A stretch of DNA of 64,000 nt, from the NCBI RefSeq assembly GCF_000808535.1, contig NZ_JWLV01000047.1:124001-188000 (forward strand), in the 5' to 3' direction. The notes beneath the pieces are model-generated. The model made no database searches. It worked only from the letters and a program-made list of their open reading frames with translations, and was not told the origin of the DNA. This DNA is from Vibrio sinaloensis. Lineage in GTDB: Bacteria > Pseudomonadota > Gammaproteobacteria > Enterobacterales > Vibrionaceae. Positions 52,978-61,659 of this stretch are shown one piece after another. Made by a program: the position numbers and the translations under genes. How positions within the stretch are numbered: position 1 is the first letter of the stretch; every line of letters starts with the position of its first letter.

Positions 52978-54006
52978 ATGGCAAATAAACTAACACTTCT
53001 TGCTTCAGTTGTAGCGGCATCTACTGCTTTCATGGCTACAAGCGCATCGGCAGCTGATAGCACGCTTGATAAAGTAACGAAACAAGGTTTTATTACTTGT
53101 GGTGTAAGTACTGGTCTGCCAGGTTTCTCTAACCCGAACTCGAAGGGTGAATGGGAAGGCATTGACGTTGAGTATTGTCAGGCACTCGCCGCAGCAGTAC
53201 TTGGCGACAAATCAAAAGTGAAATACGTACCACTCACCGCGAAAGAGCGTTTTACGGCGCTTCAATCAGGCGAAATTGATGTTCTATCGCGTAACACAAC
53301 GTGGACACTTCACCGCGACACCGCGCTTGGCTTGAACTTTGTAGGCGTTAACTACTACGACGGTCAAGGTTTCATGGTCAAAAAAGATCTTGGCCTTAAG
53401 AGTGCGAAGGAGCTAGACGGTGCTTCAGTATGTGTTCAATCTGGTACAACGACAGAGCTTAACCTAGCTGACTACTTCCGCAACAGCGGCATGTCTTACA
53501 AACCTGTGGTATTTGACACCGCGGCTCAAACATCGAAAGGTTTCGATGCTGGTCGTTGTGACGTGCTAACCACAGACCAATCAGGTCTATACGCGCTTCG
53601 TCTAAATCTTCAAGATCCAGCGTCTGCACAGGTACTTCCTGAAATCATTTCTAAAGAGCCGCTTGGCCCAGTAGTTCGTCAAGGCGACGACCAATGGTTC
53701 AATATTGCGAAGTGGACGCTAAATGCAATGATTAACGCAGAAGAGTACGGAATTTCGTCGAAAAATGCCGACGAAATGCTGAAGTCTAAAGATCCAAACG
53801 TGAAGCGCATCCTTGGTGTAGATGGTCCTAAAGGTAAAGGCCTTGGCATCCGTGACGATTGGGGTTACCAAGTTATCAAGCAAGTCGGTAACTACGGCGA
53901 AAGCTTCGAGCGTACGGTTGGTACAGGCTCTCCTCTTCAAATCTCTCGTGGTGTAAACGCACTATGGAATGCGGGTGGCTTTATGTACGCTCCGCCAATC
54001 CGTTAA
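52978..54006 (+). CDS. aapJ: Amino-acid ABC transporter substrate-binding protein AapJ
   Basis: 342 aa from the ATG at 52978 (MANKLTLLASVVAASTAFMA; AGGAAGG upstream; the in-frame ATG at 52954 is outside the signal peptide). Signal peptide cleaved near ASA-ADS. The mature protein is a type-2 periplasmic binding protein with LDKVTKQGFITCGVSTGLPGFS and YCQALAAAVLGD, as in the general L-amino-acid binding protein of rhizobia. First gene of aapJQMP, followed by a weak hairpin that likely lowers expression of the permease genes. Confidence 0.93.
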   Translation: MANKLTLLASVVAASTAFMATSASAADSTLDKVTKQGFITCGVSTGLPGFSNPNSKGEWEGIDVEYCQALAAAVLGDKSKVKYVPLTAKERFTALQSGEIDVLSRNTTWTLHRDTALGLNFVGVNYYDGQGFMVKKDLGLKSAKELDGASVCVQSGTTTELNLADYFRNSGMSYKPVVFDTAAQTSKGFDAGRCDVLTTDQSGLYALRLNLQDPASAQVLPEIISKEPLGPVVRQGDDQWFNIAKWTLNAMINAEEYGISSKNADEMLKSKDPNVKRILGVDGPKGKGLGIRDDWGYQVIKQVGNYGESFERTVGTGSPLQISRGVNALWNAGGFMYAPPIR

Positions 54007-54026
54007 GCAACACATAACAACAAAAT

Positions 54027-54050
54027 GGGCGGTTTAGGCCGCCCTTTTTA
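54027..54050 (+). terminator. Hairpin between aapJ and aapQ (attenuating terminator)
   Basis: GGGCGG-TTTAGG-CCGCCC followed by TTTTTA, 20 bp after aapJ. Such hairpins allow more binding protein than permease from one operon. Confidence 0.75.
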
Positions 54051-54078
54051 CAAAATATGGATTTGAGGTTATAGCTGT

Positions 54079-55284
54079 ATGAAACCTACTAATACTGTTG
54101 CATCTAAAGCGGATAACGGACCGTCTTCAGGTGCTAGCCTTATTTACAATCCCACCTTTCGTTCAGTCGTGTTCCAGATTATCGCGATACTCGCACTGTT
54201 CTTTTTCTTTTATACAATTGTCAACAATGCACTGTCTAACTTAGAAGCTCGAGGCATCGCCACGGGTTTTGGTTTCCTTGATCAAGAAGCTGGCTTTGGG
54301 ATTGGCCTAACATTGATTGAATATGACGAAACCTATTCTTACGGACGCACATTTCTCATCGGCCTACTTAACACCGCTCTAGTATCATTTCTGGGTATTA
54401 TCCTAGCGACTATCGTGGGTTTTGTTATGGGTATTGCTCGGCTCTCAAATAACTGGCTCGTTAGCCGACTAGCCGCTGTTTATATCGAGATTTTCCGTAA
54501 CGTTCCGCTGCTGCTACAAATTTTCTTTTGGTATTTCGCAGTACTACAGGCACTACCATCGGCAAGGCAAAGTTTAAGTCTTGGAGAAGCCATTTTCCTC
54601 AACGTTCGCGGTCTATACTTTCCTGCCCCAATTTTTGAAGCGGGATCAGGAGTGGTGATTGCAAGTTTGGTTATTGGAGTTCTGGCATCGATATTTGTCG
54701 GCATCTGGGCGAGAAACAAACAACGTATAACGGGTCAACAAACCCCGATGGGGCGCATTGTTTTTGGCCTTGTTGTGGTTTTACCAACGATTGTCTACTT
54801 TGTGATGGGCTCACCGATCTCGGCAGAGTATCCTGAACTCAAGGGGTTCAACTTCCGTGGCGGCATTAGCATCATTCCTGAACTCGCCGCGTTATTGCTT
54901 GCACTGAGTATTTACACGGCGTCTTTCATTGCGGAAATCGTCCGTTCAGGTATCAACGCGGTTAGCCATGGTCAAACCGAAGCAGCGATGTCTCTTGGTC
55001 TACCAAAGTCCAGAACGCTTAAGTTGGTGATTATCCCTCAAGCATTAAGGATTATCATTCCGCCCCTGACAAGCCAATATTTAAACCTAACGAAGAACTC
55101 TTCGCTCGCGATGGCGATTGGTTACCCTGACCTAGTCTCGGTTTTCGCAGGGACAACGTTGAACCAAACGGGTCAGGCGATTGAAATCATCGCGATGACA
55201 ATGGCGGTGTACCTCACGTTGAGTCTGTTGACATCAGCGCTGATGAACATCTACAACCGTAAAGTTGCCTTGGTGGAGAGATAA
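54079..55284 (+). CDS. aapQ: Amino-acid ABC transporter permease AapQ
   Basis: 401 aa, about eight membrane helices, larger than standard HisQM permeases as is typical for AapQ. The cytoplasmic EAA loop reads GQTEAAMSLGLPKSRTLKLV (about 296-320), followed by PQALRIIIPPLTSQYLN. It pairs with AapM in the inner membrane. 1 bp separates its stop codon from the aapM start. Confidence 0.93.
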   Translation: MKPTNTVASKADNGPSSGASLIYNPTFRSVVFQIIAILALFFFFYTIVNNALSNLEARGIATGFGFLDQEAGFGIGLTLIEYDETYSYGRTFLIGLLNTALVSFLGIILATIVGFVMGIARLSNNWLVSRLAAVYIEIFRNVPLLLQIFFWYFAVLQALPSARQSLSLGEAIFLNVRGLYFPAPIFEAGSGVVIASLVIGVLASIFVGIWARNKQRITGQQTPMGRIVFGLVVVLPTIVYFVMGSPISAEYPELKGFNFRGGISIIPELAALLLALSIYTASFIAEIVRSGINAVSHGQTEAAMSLGLPKSRTLKLVIIPQALRIIIPPLTSQYLNLTKNSSLAMAIGYPDLVSVFAGTTLNQTGQAIEIIAMTMAVYLTLSLLTSALMNIYNRKVALVER

Positions 55285-55285
55285 T

Positions 55286-56383
55286 ATGAAAGAGCATCAG
55301 TTTTTGCCCGATCTGCCACCACCGTCCAATACAGTGGGTGTCGTCGGTTGGCTACGTAAAAACCTATTTAATGGCCCTGTTAACTCAGTCGTTACCGTCA
55401 TTCTTGCTTATCTTGCAGCCGTGCTGCTTTGGAATATCGTTGACTGGGCATTCCTAAAAGCAGATTGGGTTGGTACTACCCGCGACGCTTGCTCAAGAGA
55501 TGGCGCTTGCTGGGTATTTATCAGCGTGAGATGGGAGCAGTTTATGTACGGCTTCTATCCGCCAGAAGAGCTTTGGCGTCCACGCTTGTTTTACATTACG
55601 TTAGCGATCTTTACTGTATTGCTTGCGTATGAGAAAACGCCGAAGCGTATGTGGATTTGGCTGTTCTTTGTTAACGTTTATCCTTTCATTATTGCCGCAT
55701 TGCTTTACGGTGGTGTCTTTGGCCTTGAAGTTGTCGAAACTCACAAATGGGGTGGCTTGCTAGTTACTCTGATCATTGCGTTGGTGGGTATCGTTGTGTC
55801 ATTGCCAATCGGTGTCGCTTTAGCCTTGGGTCGTCGGTCCGAAATGCCAATTATCCGAAGCATCTGTACCGTCTACATTGAGGTATGGCGTGGCGTTCCA
55901 CTCATTACCGTTCTGTTTATGGCATCGGTAATGCTGCCTCTTTTCCTTTCAGAAGGCTCAGAGACAGACAAACTCATTCGCGCCCTGATTGGTGTAGTCA
56001 TGTTCAGTGCTGCCTACATGGCGGAAGTGGTCCGCGGTGGCTTACAAGCCATTCCAAAAGGACAGTATGAAGCTGCCGATGCGCTTGGGTTAAGCTATTG
56101 GAAGAAGATGGGGCTCATCATTTTGCCGCAGGCGTTGAAAATCACCATCCCTTCTATAGTGAACACCTTTATCGGCTTGTTTAAAGATACCAGTCTGGTA
56201 CTCATCATCGGTATGTTTGATGTTCTCGGTATTGGACAGGCTGCGAACACTGACCCTGAGTGGTTAGGCTTTGCAACAGAAAGTTATGTATTTGTCGCGT
56301 TAGTGTTCTGGGTATTTTGTTTCGGCATGTCGAGATACTCGATATGGTTAGAAAACAAACTTCATACCGGTCACAAACGATAA
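55286..56383 (+). CDS. aapM: Amino-acid ABC transporter permease AapM
   Basis: 365 aa from the ATG at 55286 (MKEHQFLPDLPPPSNTVGVV; GGAGAG upstream, inside aapQ). Membrane permease with the EAA loop GQYEAADALGLSYWKKMG, and PQALKITIPSIVNTF. The long periplasmic segment between the first helices (KADWVGTTRDACSRDGACW) is a feature of AapM. Third gene of the aap operon. Confidence 0.93.
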   Translation: MKEHQFLPDLPPPSNTVGVVGWLRKNLFNGPVNSVVTVILAYLAAVLLWNIVDWAFLKADWVGTTRDACSRDGACWVFISVRWEQFMYGFYPPEELWRPRLFYITLAIFTVLLAYEKTPKRMWIWLFFVNVYPFIIAALLYGGVFGLEVVETHKWGGLLVTLIIALVGIVVSLPIGVALALGRRSEMPIIRSICTVYIEVWRGVPLITVLFMASVMLPLFLSEGSETDKLIRALIGVVMFSAAYMAEVVRGGLQAIPKGQYEAADALGLSYWKKMGLIILPQALKITIPSIVNTFIGLFKDTSLVLIIGMFDVLGIGQAANTDPEWLGFATESYVFVALVFWVFCFGMSRYSIWLENKLHTGHKR

Positions 56384-56405
56384 TCAAAAAGCTCAAGGAC
56401 GTATT

Positions 56406-57155
56406 ATGACGCAGCAACAAGATTACATGATCCAAATTAAGGATATGAACAAATGGTACGGTGAGTTTCACGTACTAAAGAACATCAACCTGGATGTAAA
56501 AAAGGGTGAGAAAATCGTAATTTGTGGCCCATCGGGTTCTGGTAAGTCAACCATGATCCGTTGTATTAACCGCCTCGAAGAACACCAGAAGGGTCAGATC
56601 ATTGTCTCTGGCAATGAGCTAACGGAAGATCTAAAAAACATCGAAGCCGTTCGTCGAGAAGTCGGAATGTGTTTCCAACACTTTAACCTCTTCCCTCACC
56701 TCACCGTGCTAGAAAACTGCACATTGGCGCCAATTTGGGTGAAGAAGATGCCCAAAGAGGAAGCAGAAAAAGTGGCGATGAAGTACTTGGAGCGAGTGAA
56801 GATCCCGGACCAAGCGGATAAGTTCCCTGGTCAATTATCAGGCGGTCAGCAGCAACGTGTGGCTATTGCACGCTCTCTTTGTATGAGTCCTCAAGTGATG
56901 CTGTTTGATGAACCAACGTCAGCCCTTGACCCAGAAATGGTTCGTGAAGTGCTGGATGTAATGGTAGAACTTGCAGAAGAAGGGATGACCATGCTTTGTG
57001 TAACCCATGAAATGGGATTTGCCAAAGAGGTTGCGGACCGAGTCATCTTTATGGATGCTGGTGAAATCATTGAAGAAAACAACCCAGTTGAATTCTTTGA
57101 AAATCCTCAATCTGAGAGAACTCAAAACTTCTTGTCGCAGATTTTGAGCCATTAA
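56406..57155 (+). CDS. aapP: Amino-acid ABC transporter ATPase AapP
   Basis: 249 aa. ABC ATPase with Walker A GPSGSGKST, Q-loop MCFQHFNLFPHLT, signature LSGGQQQR, Walker B VMLFDEPTSALD and H-loop VTHEMGF. It powers the AapQM permease. The ATG at 56406 is preceded by AAGGA; a later ATG at 56427 is less likely. Followed by a terminator. Confidence 0.95.
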   Translation: MTQQQDYMIQIKDMNKWYGEFHVLKNINLDVKKGEKIVICGPSGSGKSTMIRCINRLEEHQKGQIIVSGNELTEDLKNIEAVRREVGMCFQHFNLFPHLTVLENCTLAPIWVKKMPKEEAEKVAMKYLERVKIPDQADKFPGQLSGGQQQRVAIARSLCMSPQVMLFDEPTSALDPEMVREVLDVMVELAEEGMTMLCVTHEMGFAKEVADRVIFMDAGEIIEENNPVEFFENPQSERTQNFLSQILSH

Positions 57156-57174
57156 TCACATCGCGATAATATCC

Positions 57175-57206
57175 AAAGAGGCGGCTAAGGTCGCCTCTTT
57201 CATTTG
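57175..57206 (+). terminator. aapJQMP operon terminator
   Basis: AAAGAGGCG/CGCCTCTTT with an 8-nt loop, 19 bp after aapP. Confidence 0.85.
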
Positions 57207-57353
57207 TGTTATATTGTGTTACATCTTCAAAAATACTTAACACTCTAATTCTATTATTATTTTAGATACTACTTATTCAATGAGGGCTTGATCTTTTCAT
57301 CGTGCAGCCCCATAAATGTAAGTGATAAACAGAAAAACCTAATGAGGAAGACC

Positions 57354-58016
57354 ATGAACAGCCCTATGTTTTCTCGCACATCTACACAAGAGAGTGCACT
57401 GCAAACAAACAAAGTACTGCGTAACACATACGCGCTACTTTCTATGACTTTACTTTGGTCAGCTATCGTTGCTGGTGTCGCTATGGTGATGAACCTTCCT
57501 CACCCTGGCCTTATCATCACTCTAGTTGGCTTCTACGGACTCCTTTTCCTAACTGAGAAAAACCGCAACAACGGAATGGGTCTAGTATTTACCTTCGCAC
57601 TGACTGGCTTTATGGGTTACACACTTGGCCCTATCCTAAACGCTTATGTTGGCGCGGGAATGGGTGATTTGATCGTAACAGCGCTTGGTGGTACTGCACT
57701 GTCATTCCTTGCTGCGTCAGCTTATGCACTTACAACTAAGCGTGACCTGTCAATGATGGGTGGCTTAATGCTGTCACTATTTGTTGTACTTGTTGTAGGT
57801 ATGATTGCAAGCATCTTCATCCAATCAACAATCCTGCACCTAGCACTAAGCAGCTTGTTTATTGTGTTTTCGACCATGGCTATCTTGATGACTACTCAAG
57901 GTATTATTCGTGGCGGTGAAACCAACTACATCTCAGCGACCGTGACGCTATACGTATCAATCTACAACATCTTCATCAGCCTACTTCAAATTCTAGGCAT
58001 TATGAACGACGACTAA
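57354..58016 (+). CDS. yccA: Bax inhibitor-1 family membrane protein YccA
   Basis: 220 aa from the ATG at 57354 (MNSPMFSRTSTQESALQTNK; GAGGAAG upstream). Seven membrane helices and a BI-1 signature (FTFALTGFMGYTLGPILNAY). E. coli YccA is a substrate and modulator of the FtsH protease. It is followed by tusE and yccX as in E. coli (yccA-tusE-yccX-rlmI order). Confidence 0.93.
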   Translation: MNSPMFSRTSTQESALQTNKVLRNTYALLSMTLLWSAIVAGVAMVMNLPHPGLIITLVGFYGLLFLTEKNRNNGMGLVFTFALTGFMGYTLGPILNAYVGAGMGDLIVTALGGTALSFLAASAYALTTKRDLSMMGGLMLSLFVVLVVGMIASIFIQSTILHLALSSLFIVFSTMAILMTTQGIIRGGETNYISATVTLYVSIYNIFISLLQILGIMNDD

Positions 58017-58036
58017 TTGAACATATCTCGTTAAAC

Positions 58037-58072
58037 AAAGCCCGAAAGAAACTCTCTTTCGGGCTTTTTGTT
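58037..58072 (+). terminator. yccA terminator
   Basis: A 13-bp stem AAAGCCCGAAAGA/TCTTTCGGGCTTT and T5 tract, 20 bp after yccA. Confidence 0.92.
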
Positions 58073-58144
58073 TATTTGTCTATTGTGAAACAGCCTACGG
58101 GTAAGTACCCTACTCTCCATACGTTGATTTTAGGGTTATTAGAG

Positions 58145-58474
58145 ATGTTCGAATACAACGGCAAGCAAATTGAAACCGATGCTCAAGGTTACTTACTAGA
58201 CTACACTCAATGGGAAGAAGGCATGATAGAGCTTCTCGCCCAACAAGAAGGTATCGAGGTAACTGACGCGCACCTTGAAGTGATTCACTTTGTTCGTGAT
58301 TTCTATGTAGAGTTTAATACCTCACCAGCCGTACGCATGTTGGTGAAAGCGATGGAAAAAGCCCACGGTCCAGAAAAAGGCAACAGCAAGTATTTGTTTA
58401 AGCTTTTTAAGCAAGGTCCTGCCAAGCAAGCGACTAAACTGGCGGGACTGCCTAAGCCAGCAAAATGCCTATAG
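58145..58474 (+). CDS. tusE: Sulfurtransferase TusE (DsrC family)
   Basis: 109 aa from the ATG at 58145 (MFEYNGKQIETDAQGYL), exactly the length of E. coli TusE. A longer frame upstream starts in the yccA terminator and is not used. DsrC fold with the conserved C-terminal KLAGLPKPAKCL; the penultimate Cys carries persulfide sulfur from TusBCD to MnmA for s2U34 of tRNA. Its last 6 bp overlap the convergent yccX. Confidence 0.93.
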   Translation: MFEYNGKQIETDAQGYLLDYTQWEEGMIELLAQQEGIEVTDAHLEVIHFVRDFYVEFNTSPAVRMLVKAMEKAHGPEKGNSKYLFKLFKQGPAKQATKLAGLPKPAKCL

Positions 58475-58741
58475 AATCTTAAAACCGTTAAACGGTTTGT
58501 ATGCGATTGGCTCTGAAACGACCTTATCAACTCTTGACGTTTTAGGGCCATGTTGAAGCCACTCTGCCATTCGCGCGATATTCCCTTCTTCCCCACACAC
58601 TACGACTTCGACATCCCCATTGTTAAGATTCATCGCATAGCCGCTAAGACTGAGCTTCACTCCTTGGTGTGACGTGTGATAACGGAATCCAACCCCTTGA
58701 ACTAGACCTGACACTGTGAACTTCTCGCATTTTTGGACCAT
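58469..58741 (-). CDS. yccX: Acylphosphatase YccX
   Basis: 90 aa. The acylphosphatase signature VQGVGFRYHTSHQG carries the catalytic Arg, and GYAMNLNNGDVEVVV carries the catalytic Asn. It hydrolyses carboxyl-phosphate bonds. Convergent with tusE (6-bp overlap), as in E. coli. Confidence 0.93.
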   Translation of the reverse strand: MVQKCEKFTVSGLVQGVGFRYHTSHQGVKLSLSGYAMNLNNGDVEVVVCGEEGNIARMAEWLQHGPKTSRVDKVVSEPIAYKPFNGFKIL

Positions 58742-58836
58742 ATTTAATACCTCAATACATCGTACAGTGATATATTTGTAAATGTGTTTTTTATAACCCT
58801 CTATGGAACAGACAGGGTTTTCACGGAATTATTATT

Positions 58837-60240
58837 ATGAAAGAAATACCTTTTCGCTGGATTGACAAATATCTCATTCATCTAAAAATTCAAGAGAAGT
58901 TCTATCTACTCTTCGCTCTCCCAGTCATCGCACTCTTAGTCCTCACCTTTGTACTGGATAATGCTGCAGACAACATGTTGAGTCACCTTTACAAAGATGA
59001 GTTGGTGCTTATGCGCGATCTCATTGAATCAGGGAACCTTAATCGCTCCCAAGTAGCAAGTTTAATAGCGGGTTCAGAAACCATCGCAATAGGCTCTGGT
59101 CTTGGTTCAGTATCCGTCAACAATGGTGAATTCAGTTTAGTAGCGATTCATAACCAAAACCTATGGACTGCGCTTTCTACTACTCATATTACCATTATTG
59201 CGGTCACACTCTTCCTTATCGCAATGGGTGTTTATTACATCATGACCTTTATCGGCGGTGCGATGTTCACAATGAACAAGGCACTCACGACCTTATCTAG
59301 TGGTGACCTCACCAGTCGTATGAACTTTTTCAAAGTGCGAGATGAGTTTAGTGAAATTGCCATCACAATCGATAAGGTCGCAGAACGCGAGCAAAACATG
59401 GTTCTCTCCATTCAAGAATCCATCGCGCTCATGCAACAAATTAGTTCTGACCTCAACCTCTCAAATCGTCAAAGCGCGGATATTTCAGGCTCTCAACAAG
59501 AACACCTGAACTCACTTGCGAGTGCCACGGAGCAAATGGCATCTACCATTCGCGAAGTCGCAAATCTTGCACACGACTCAAGTGCGCAGACAGAAGATGC
59601 GCGTTCTGTTGCCCATCAAGGACAGCAAAAAGTTGAGCATACATTATCTTCTATTTCGCAGCTATCGAGTGAAATTCAATCCGCTTCCGAAGCGGTGGCG
59701 GAACTTGACGCGAACGCCGCTCAAATTGATGAAGTGGTCACGACGATTAACGGTATCTCAGAACAAACCAATCTACTTGCTTTGAACGCCGCCATTGAAG
59801 CCGCGCGTGCGGGCGAGCAAGGTCGCGGCTTTGCAGTTGTTGCCGATGAAGTTCGAGCGTTGGCAGGTCGAACTCAACAGGCAACGGTTGAGATCCAATC
59901 CATGATTGAAGCGCTACAACGCAATAGTCAATCACTCACCAAATTAATGGAAACAACCGTTATTAATGCTAGCGAAGGCCAAAGCCGAATGTCTGAAGTC
60001 GACTCTGAAATCGCCTCATTAGCCGACAAAAACCAATCCATCTCAGACAGCAGCATTCAAATAGCGACTGCTGCAGAAGAGCAAGGCGTCGTTGCTGATA
60101 ACATTGCGGCGAGTGTGGAAGAGATTCGGGTTCAATCAAATCAAGTGTGCGAAATGATTAACACAACCAACAACAACATTGAACAACTACGCAGACAAAG
60201 TGACACCATGGAGTCACTACTTACAGGGTTAAAAGCCTAG
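58837..60240 (+). CDS. Methyl-accepting chemotaxis protein with a short periplasmic sensor
   Basis: 467 aa. Membrane helix 1 (about 19-40), a periplasmic loop of only about 70 residues, helix 2 (about 112-142), a HAMP-like region (about 145-200) and a long coiled-coil signalling domain. The kinase-control tip reads EQTNLLALNAAIEAARAGEQ, then GRGFAVVADEVRALAGRT (about 308-345). There is no C-terminal CheR-binding pentapeptide. The small sensor loop lacks a recognisable Cache or 4HB domain, so the ligand is unknown. It interrupts the yccX-rlmI pairing seen in E. coli. Confidence 0.92.
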   Translation: MKEIPFRWIDKYLIHLKIQEKFYLLFALPVIALLVLTFVLDNAADNMLSHLYKDELVLMRDLIESGNLNRSQVASLIAGSETIAIGSGLGSVSVNNGEFSLVAIHNQNLWTALSTTHITIIAVTLFLIAMGVYYIMTFIGGAMFTMNKALTTLSSGDLTSRMNFFKVRDEFSEIAITIDKVAEREQNMVLSIQESIALMQQISSDLNLSNRQSADISGSQQEHLNSLASATEQMASTIREVANLAHDSSAQTEDARSVAHQGQQKVEHTLSSISQLSSEIQSASEAVAELDANAAQIDEVVTTINGISEQTNLLALNAAIEAARAGEQGRGFAVVADEVRALAGRTQQATVEIQSMIEALQRNSQSLTKLMETTVINASEGQSRMSEVDSEIASLADKNQSISDSSIQIATAAEEQGVVADNIAASVEEIRVQSNQVCEMINTTNNNIEQLRRQSDTMESLLTGLKA

Positions 60241-60243
60241 ACG

Positions 60244-60275
60244 AAGAGCCGCCAAAATGGCGGCTCTTTTATTTG
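60244..60275 (+). terminator. MCP gene terminator
   Basis: AGAGCCGCC-AAAAT-GGCGGCTCT and TTTATTT, 4 bp after the stop codon. Confidence 0.9.
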
Positions 60276-60337
60276 ATTTTCCAAAGCACTTCCCAGACAA
60301 TACCCCTCCTTTCAAATTAAACCTATTGAGCAAACTC

Positions 60338-61531
60338 ATGACTCCATCTATCTATCTCGTAAAAGGCCGTGATAAATCCCTTCGCCGTAAACATCCTTGG
60401 GTGTTTTCGCGTGGTATAAGCAAAGTTGAAGGTGAGCCTGAGCTTGGCGAAACAGTGGATGTGTTTGCTCACGACGGCAAATGGCTGGCAAAAGCGGCAT
60501 ACTCGCCTAACTCTCAAATCCGCGCTCGGGTTTGGTCATTTGAAAAAGAGACCATCGACAAATCGTTCTTCGTCAAGCGTATTAAAGATGCTCATTTACT
60601 CAGAGCCGATATTATCGACCGCGACGGTCTAACAGGCTATCGCTTAATCGCAGCTGAGTCTGACGGTTTGCCGGGCATTACTATCGATAAATACCAAGAT
60701 TATTTGGTCTGCCAACTGCTAAGTGCTGGCGCTGAATACAATAAGCAGACACTAGTTGAAGCTCTACTCGACGTATTTCCTGAATGTAGCGTATATGAAC
60801 GTTCGGATGTTGCGGTGCGTAAAAAAGAAGGCTTAGAGGAAGTAACTGGCGTATTACACGGTCAAGAGCCTCCAAAATCTGTAGTGATTGAAGAAAATGG
60901 CGTCAAAATCAGTGTCGATATTGTCGGCGGGCACAAAACAGGTTTCTACCTTGATCAACGCGACAGTCGCCAACAAGCGATGAAGTACGTCAAAGATAAA
61001 GAAGTGTTGAACTGTTTCTCATACACTGGTGGTTTTGGTCTATATGCACTCAAAGGTGGAGCTAAGCGTGTCATTAACGCTGATGTTTCTCAACCTGCTC
61101 TTGATACTGCAAAGTATAACGCGGAGCTCAACGAGTTTGATATTTCAAAGAAACGCGCAGTGTTCTTAAACGCGGATGTATTCAAGCTACTTCGCGAATA
61201 CCGTGATCAAGGGACTAAGTTTGATGTTGTGATTATGGACCCGCCAAAATTTGTCTCTAGTAAGAACAATTTAACGTCTGGGGCAAACGGTTATAAAGAC
61301 ATCAACATGCTTGCAATGCAAATCCTAAAGCCCGGCGGAACGTTGCTGACCTACTCTTGCTCTGGGTTAATGAGCTCAGATCTGTTTCAAAAGATTATCG
61401 CAGATGCCGCCGTGGATTCAGGGCGTCAGGTAAAATTCGTAGAACGCTTCGAACAAGCGGCTGACCACCCAACAGACAGTGCTTATCCAGAAGGTTTCTA
61501 CCTAAAAGGTTTTGCTTGTAAGGTGTTATAG
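60338..61531 (+). CDS. rlmI: 23S rRNA m5C1962 methyltransferase RlmI
   Basis: 397 aa from the ATG at 60338 (MTPSIYLVKGRDKSLRRKHP); the longer frame would start inside the preceding terminator. An N-terminal PUA domain (1-70) precedes the methyltransferase domain with FYLDQRDSR, NCFSYTGGFGLYALKGGAK and the MDPPKFVSSKNN motif (about 304), and the Cys in TYSCSGLMS. It methylates C1962 of 23S rRNA. Confidence 0.95.
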   Translation: MTPSIYLVKGRDKSLRRKHPWVFSRGISKVEGEPELGETVDVFAHDGKWLAKAAYSPNSQIRARVWSFEKETIDKSFFVKRIKDAHLLRADIIDRDGLTGYRLIAAESDGLPGITIDKYQDYLVCQLLSAGAEYNKQTLVEALLDVFPECSVYERSDVAVRKKEGLEEVTGVLHGQEPPKSVVIEENGVKISVDIVGGHKTGFYLDQRDSRQQAMKYVKDKEVLNCFSYTGGFGLYALKGGAKRVINADVSQPALDTAKYNAELNEFDISKKRAVFLNADVFKLLREYRDQGTKFDVVIMDPPKFVSSKNNLTSGANGYKDINMLAMQILKPGGTLLTYSCSGLMSSDLFQKIIADAAVDSGRQVKFVERFEQAADHPTDSAYPEGFYLKGFACKVL

Positions 61532-61585
61532 TCATTTCTCCCTGACTATGTAAAACTCCATTTAGGATGGGACAAACAAATCAAT

Positions 61586-61616
61586 AAAGCCTCGCTATTA
61601 TAGCGAGGCTTTTTAT
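61586..61616. terminator. Bidirectional terminator between rlmI and the RTX gene
   Basis: A 12-bp stem AAAGCCTCGCTA/TAGCGAGGCTTT with a TTA loop and A/T tracts on both sides; serves both convergent genes. Confidence 0.92.
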
Positions 61617-61659
61617 TGCGGATATTTACTGGGCCAACAACAGCCCAGTTGTCACATAC

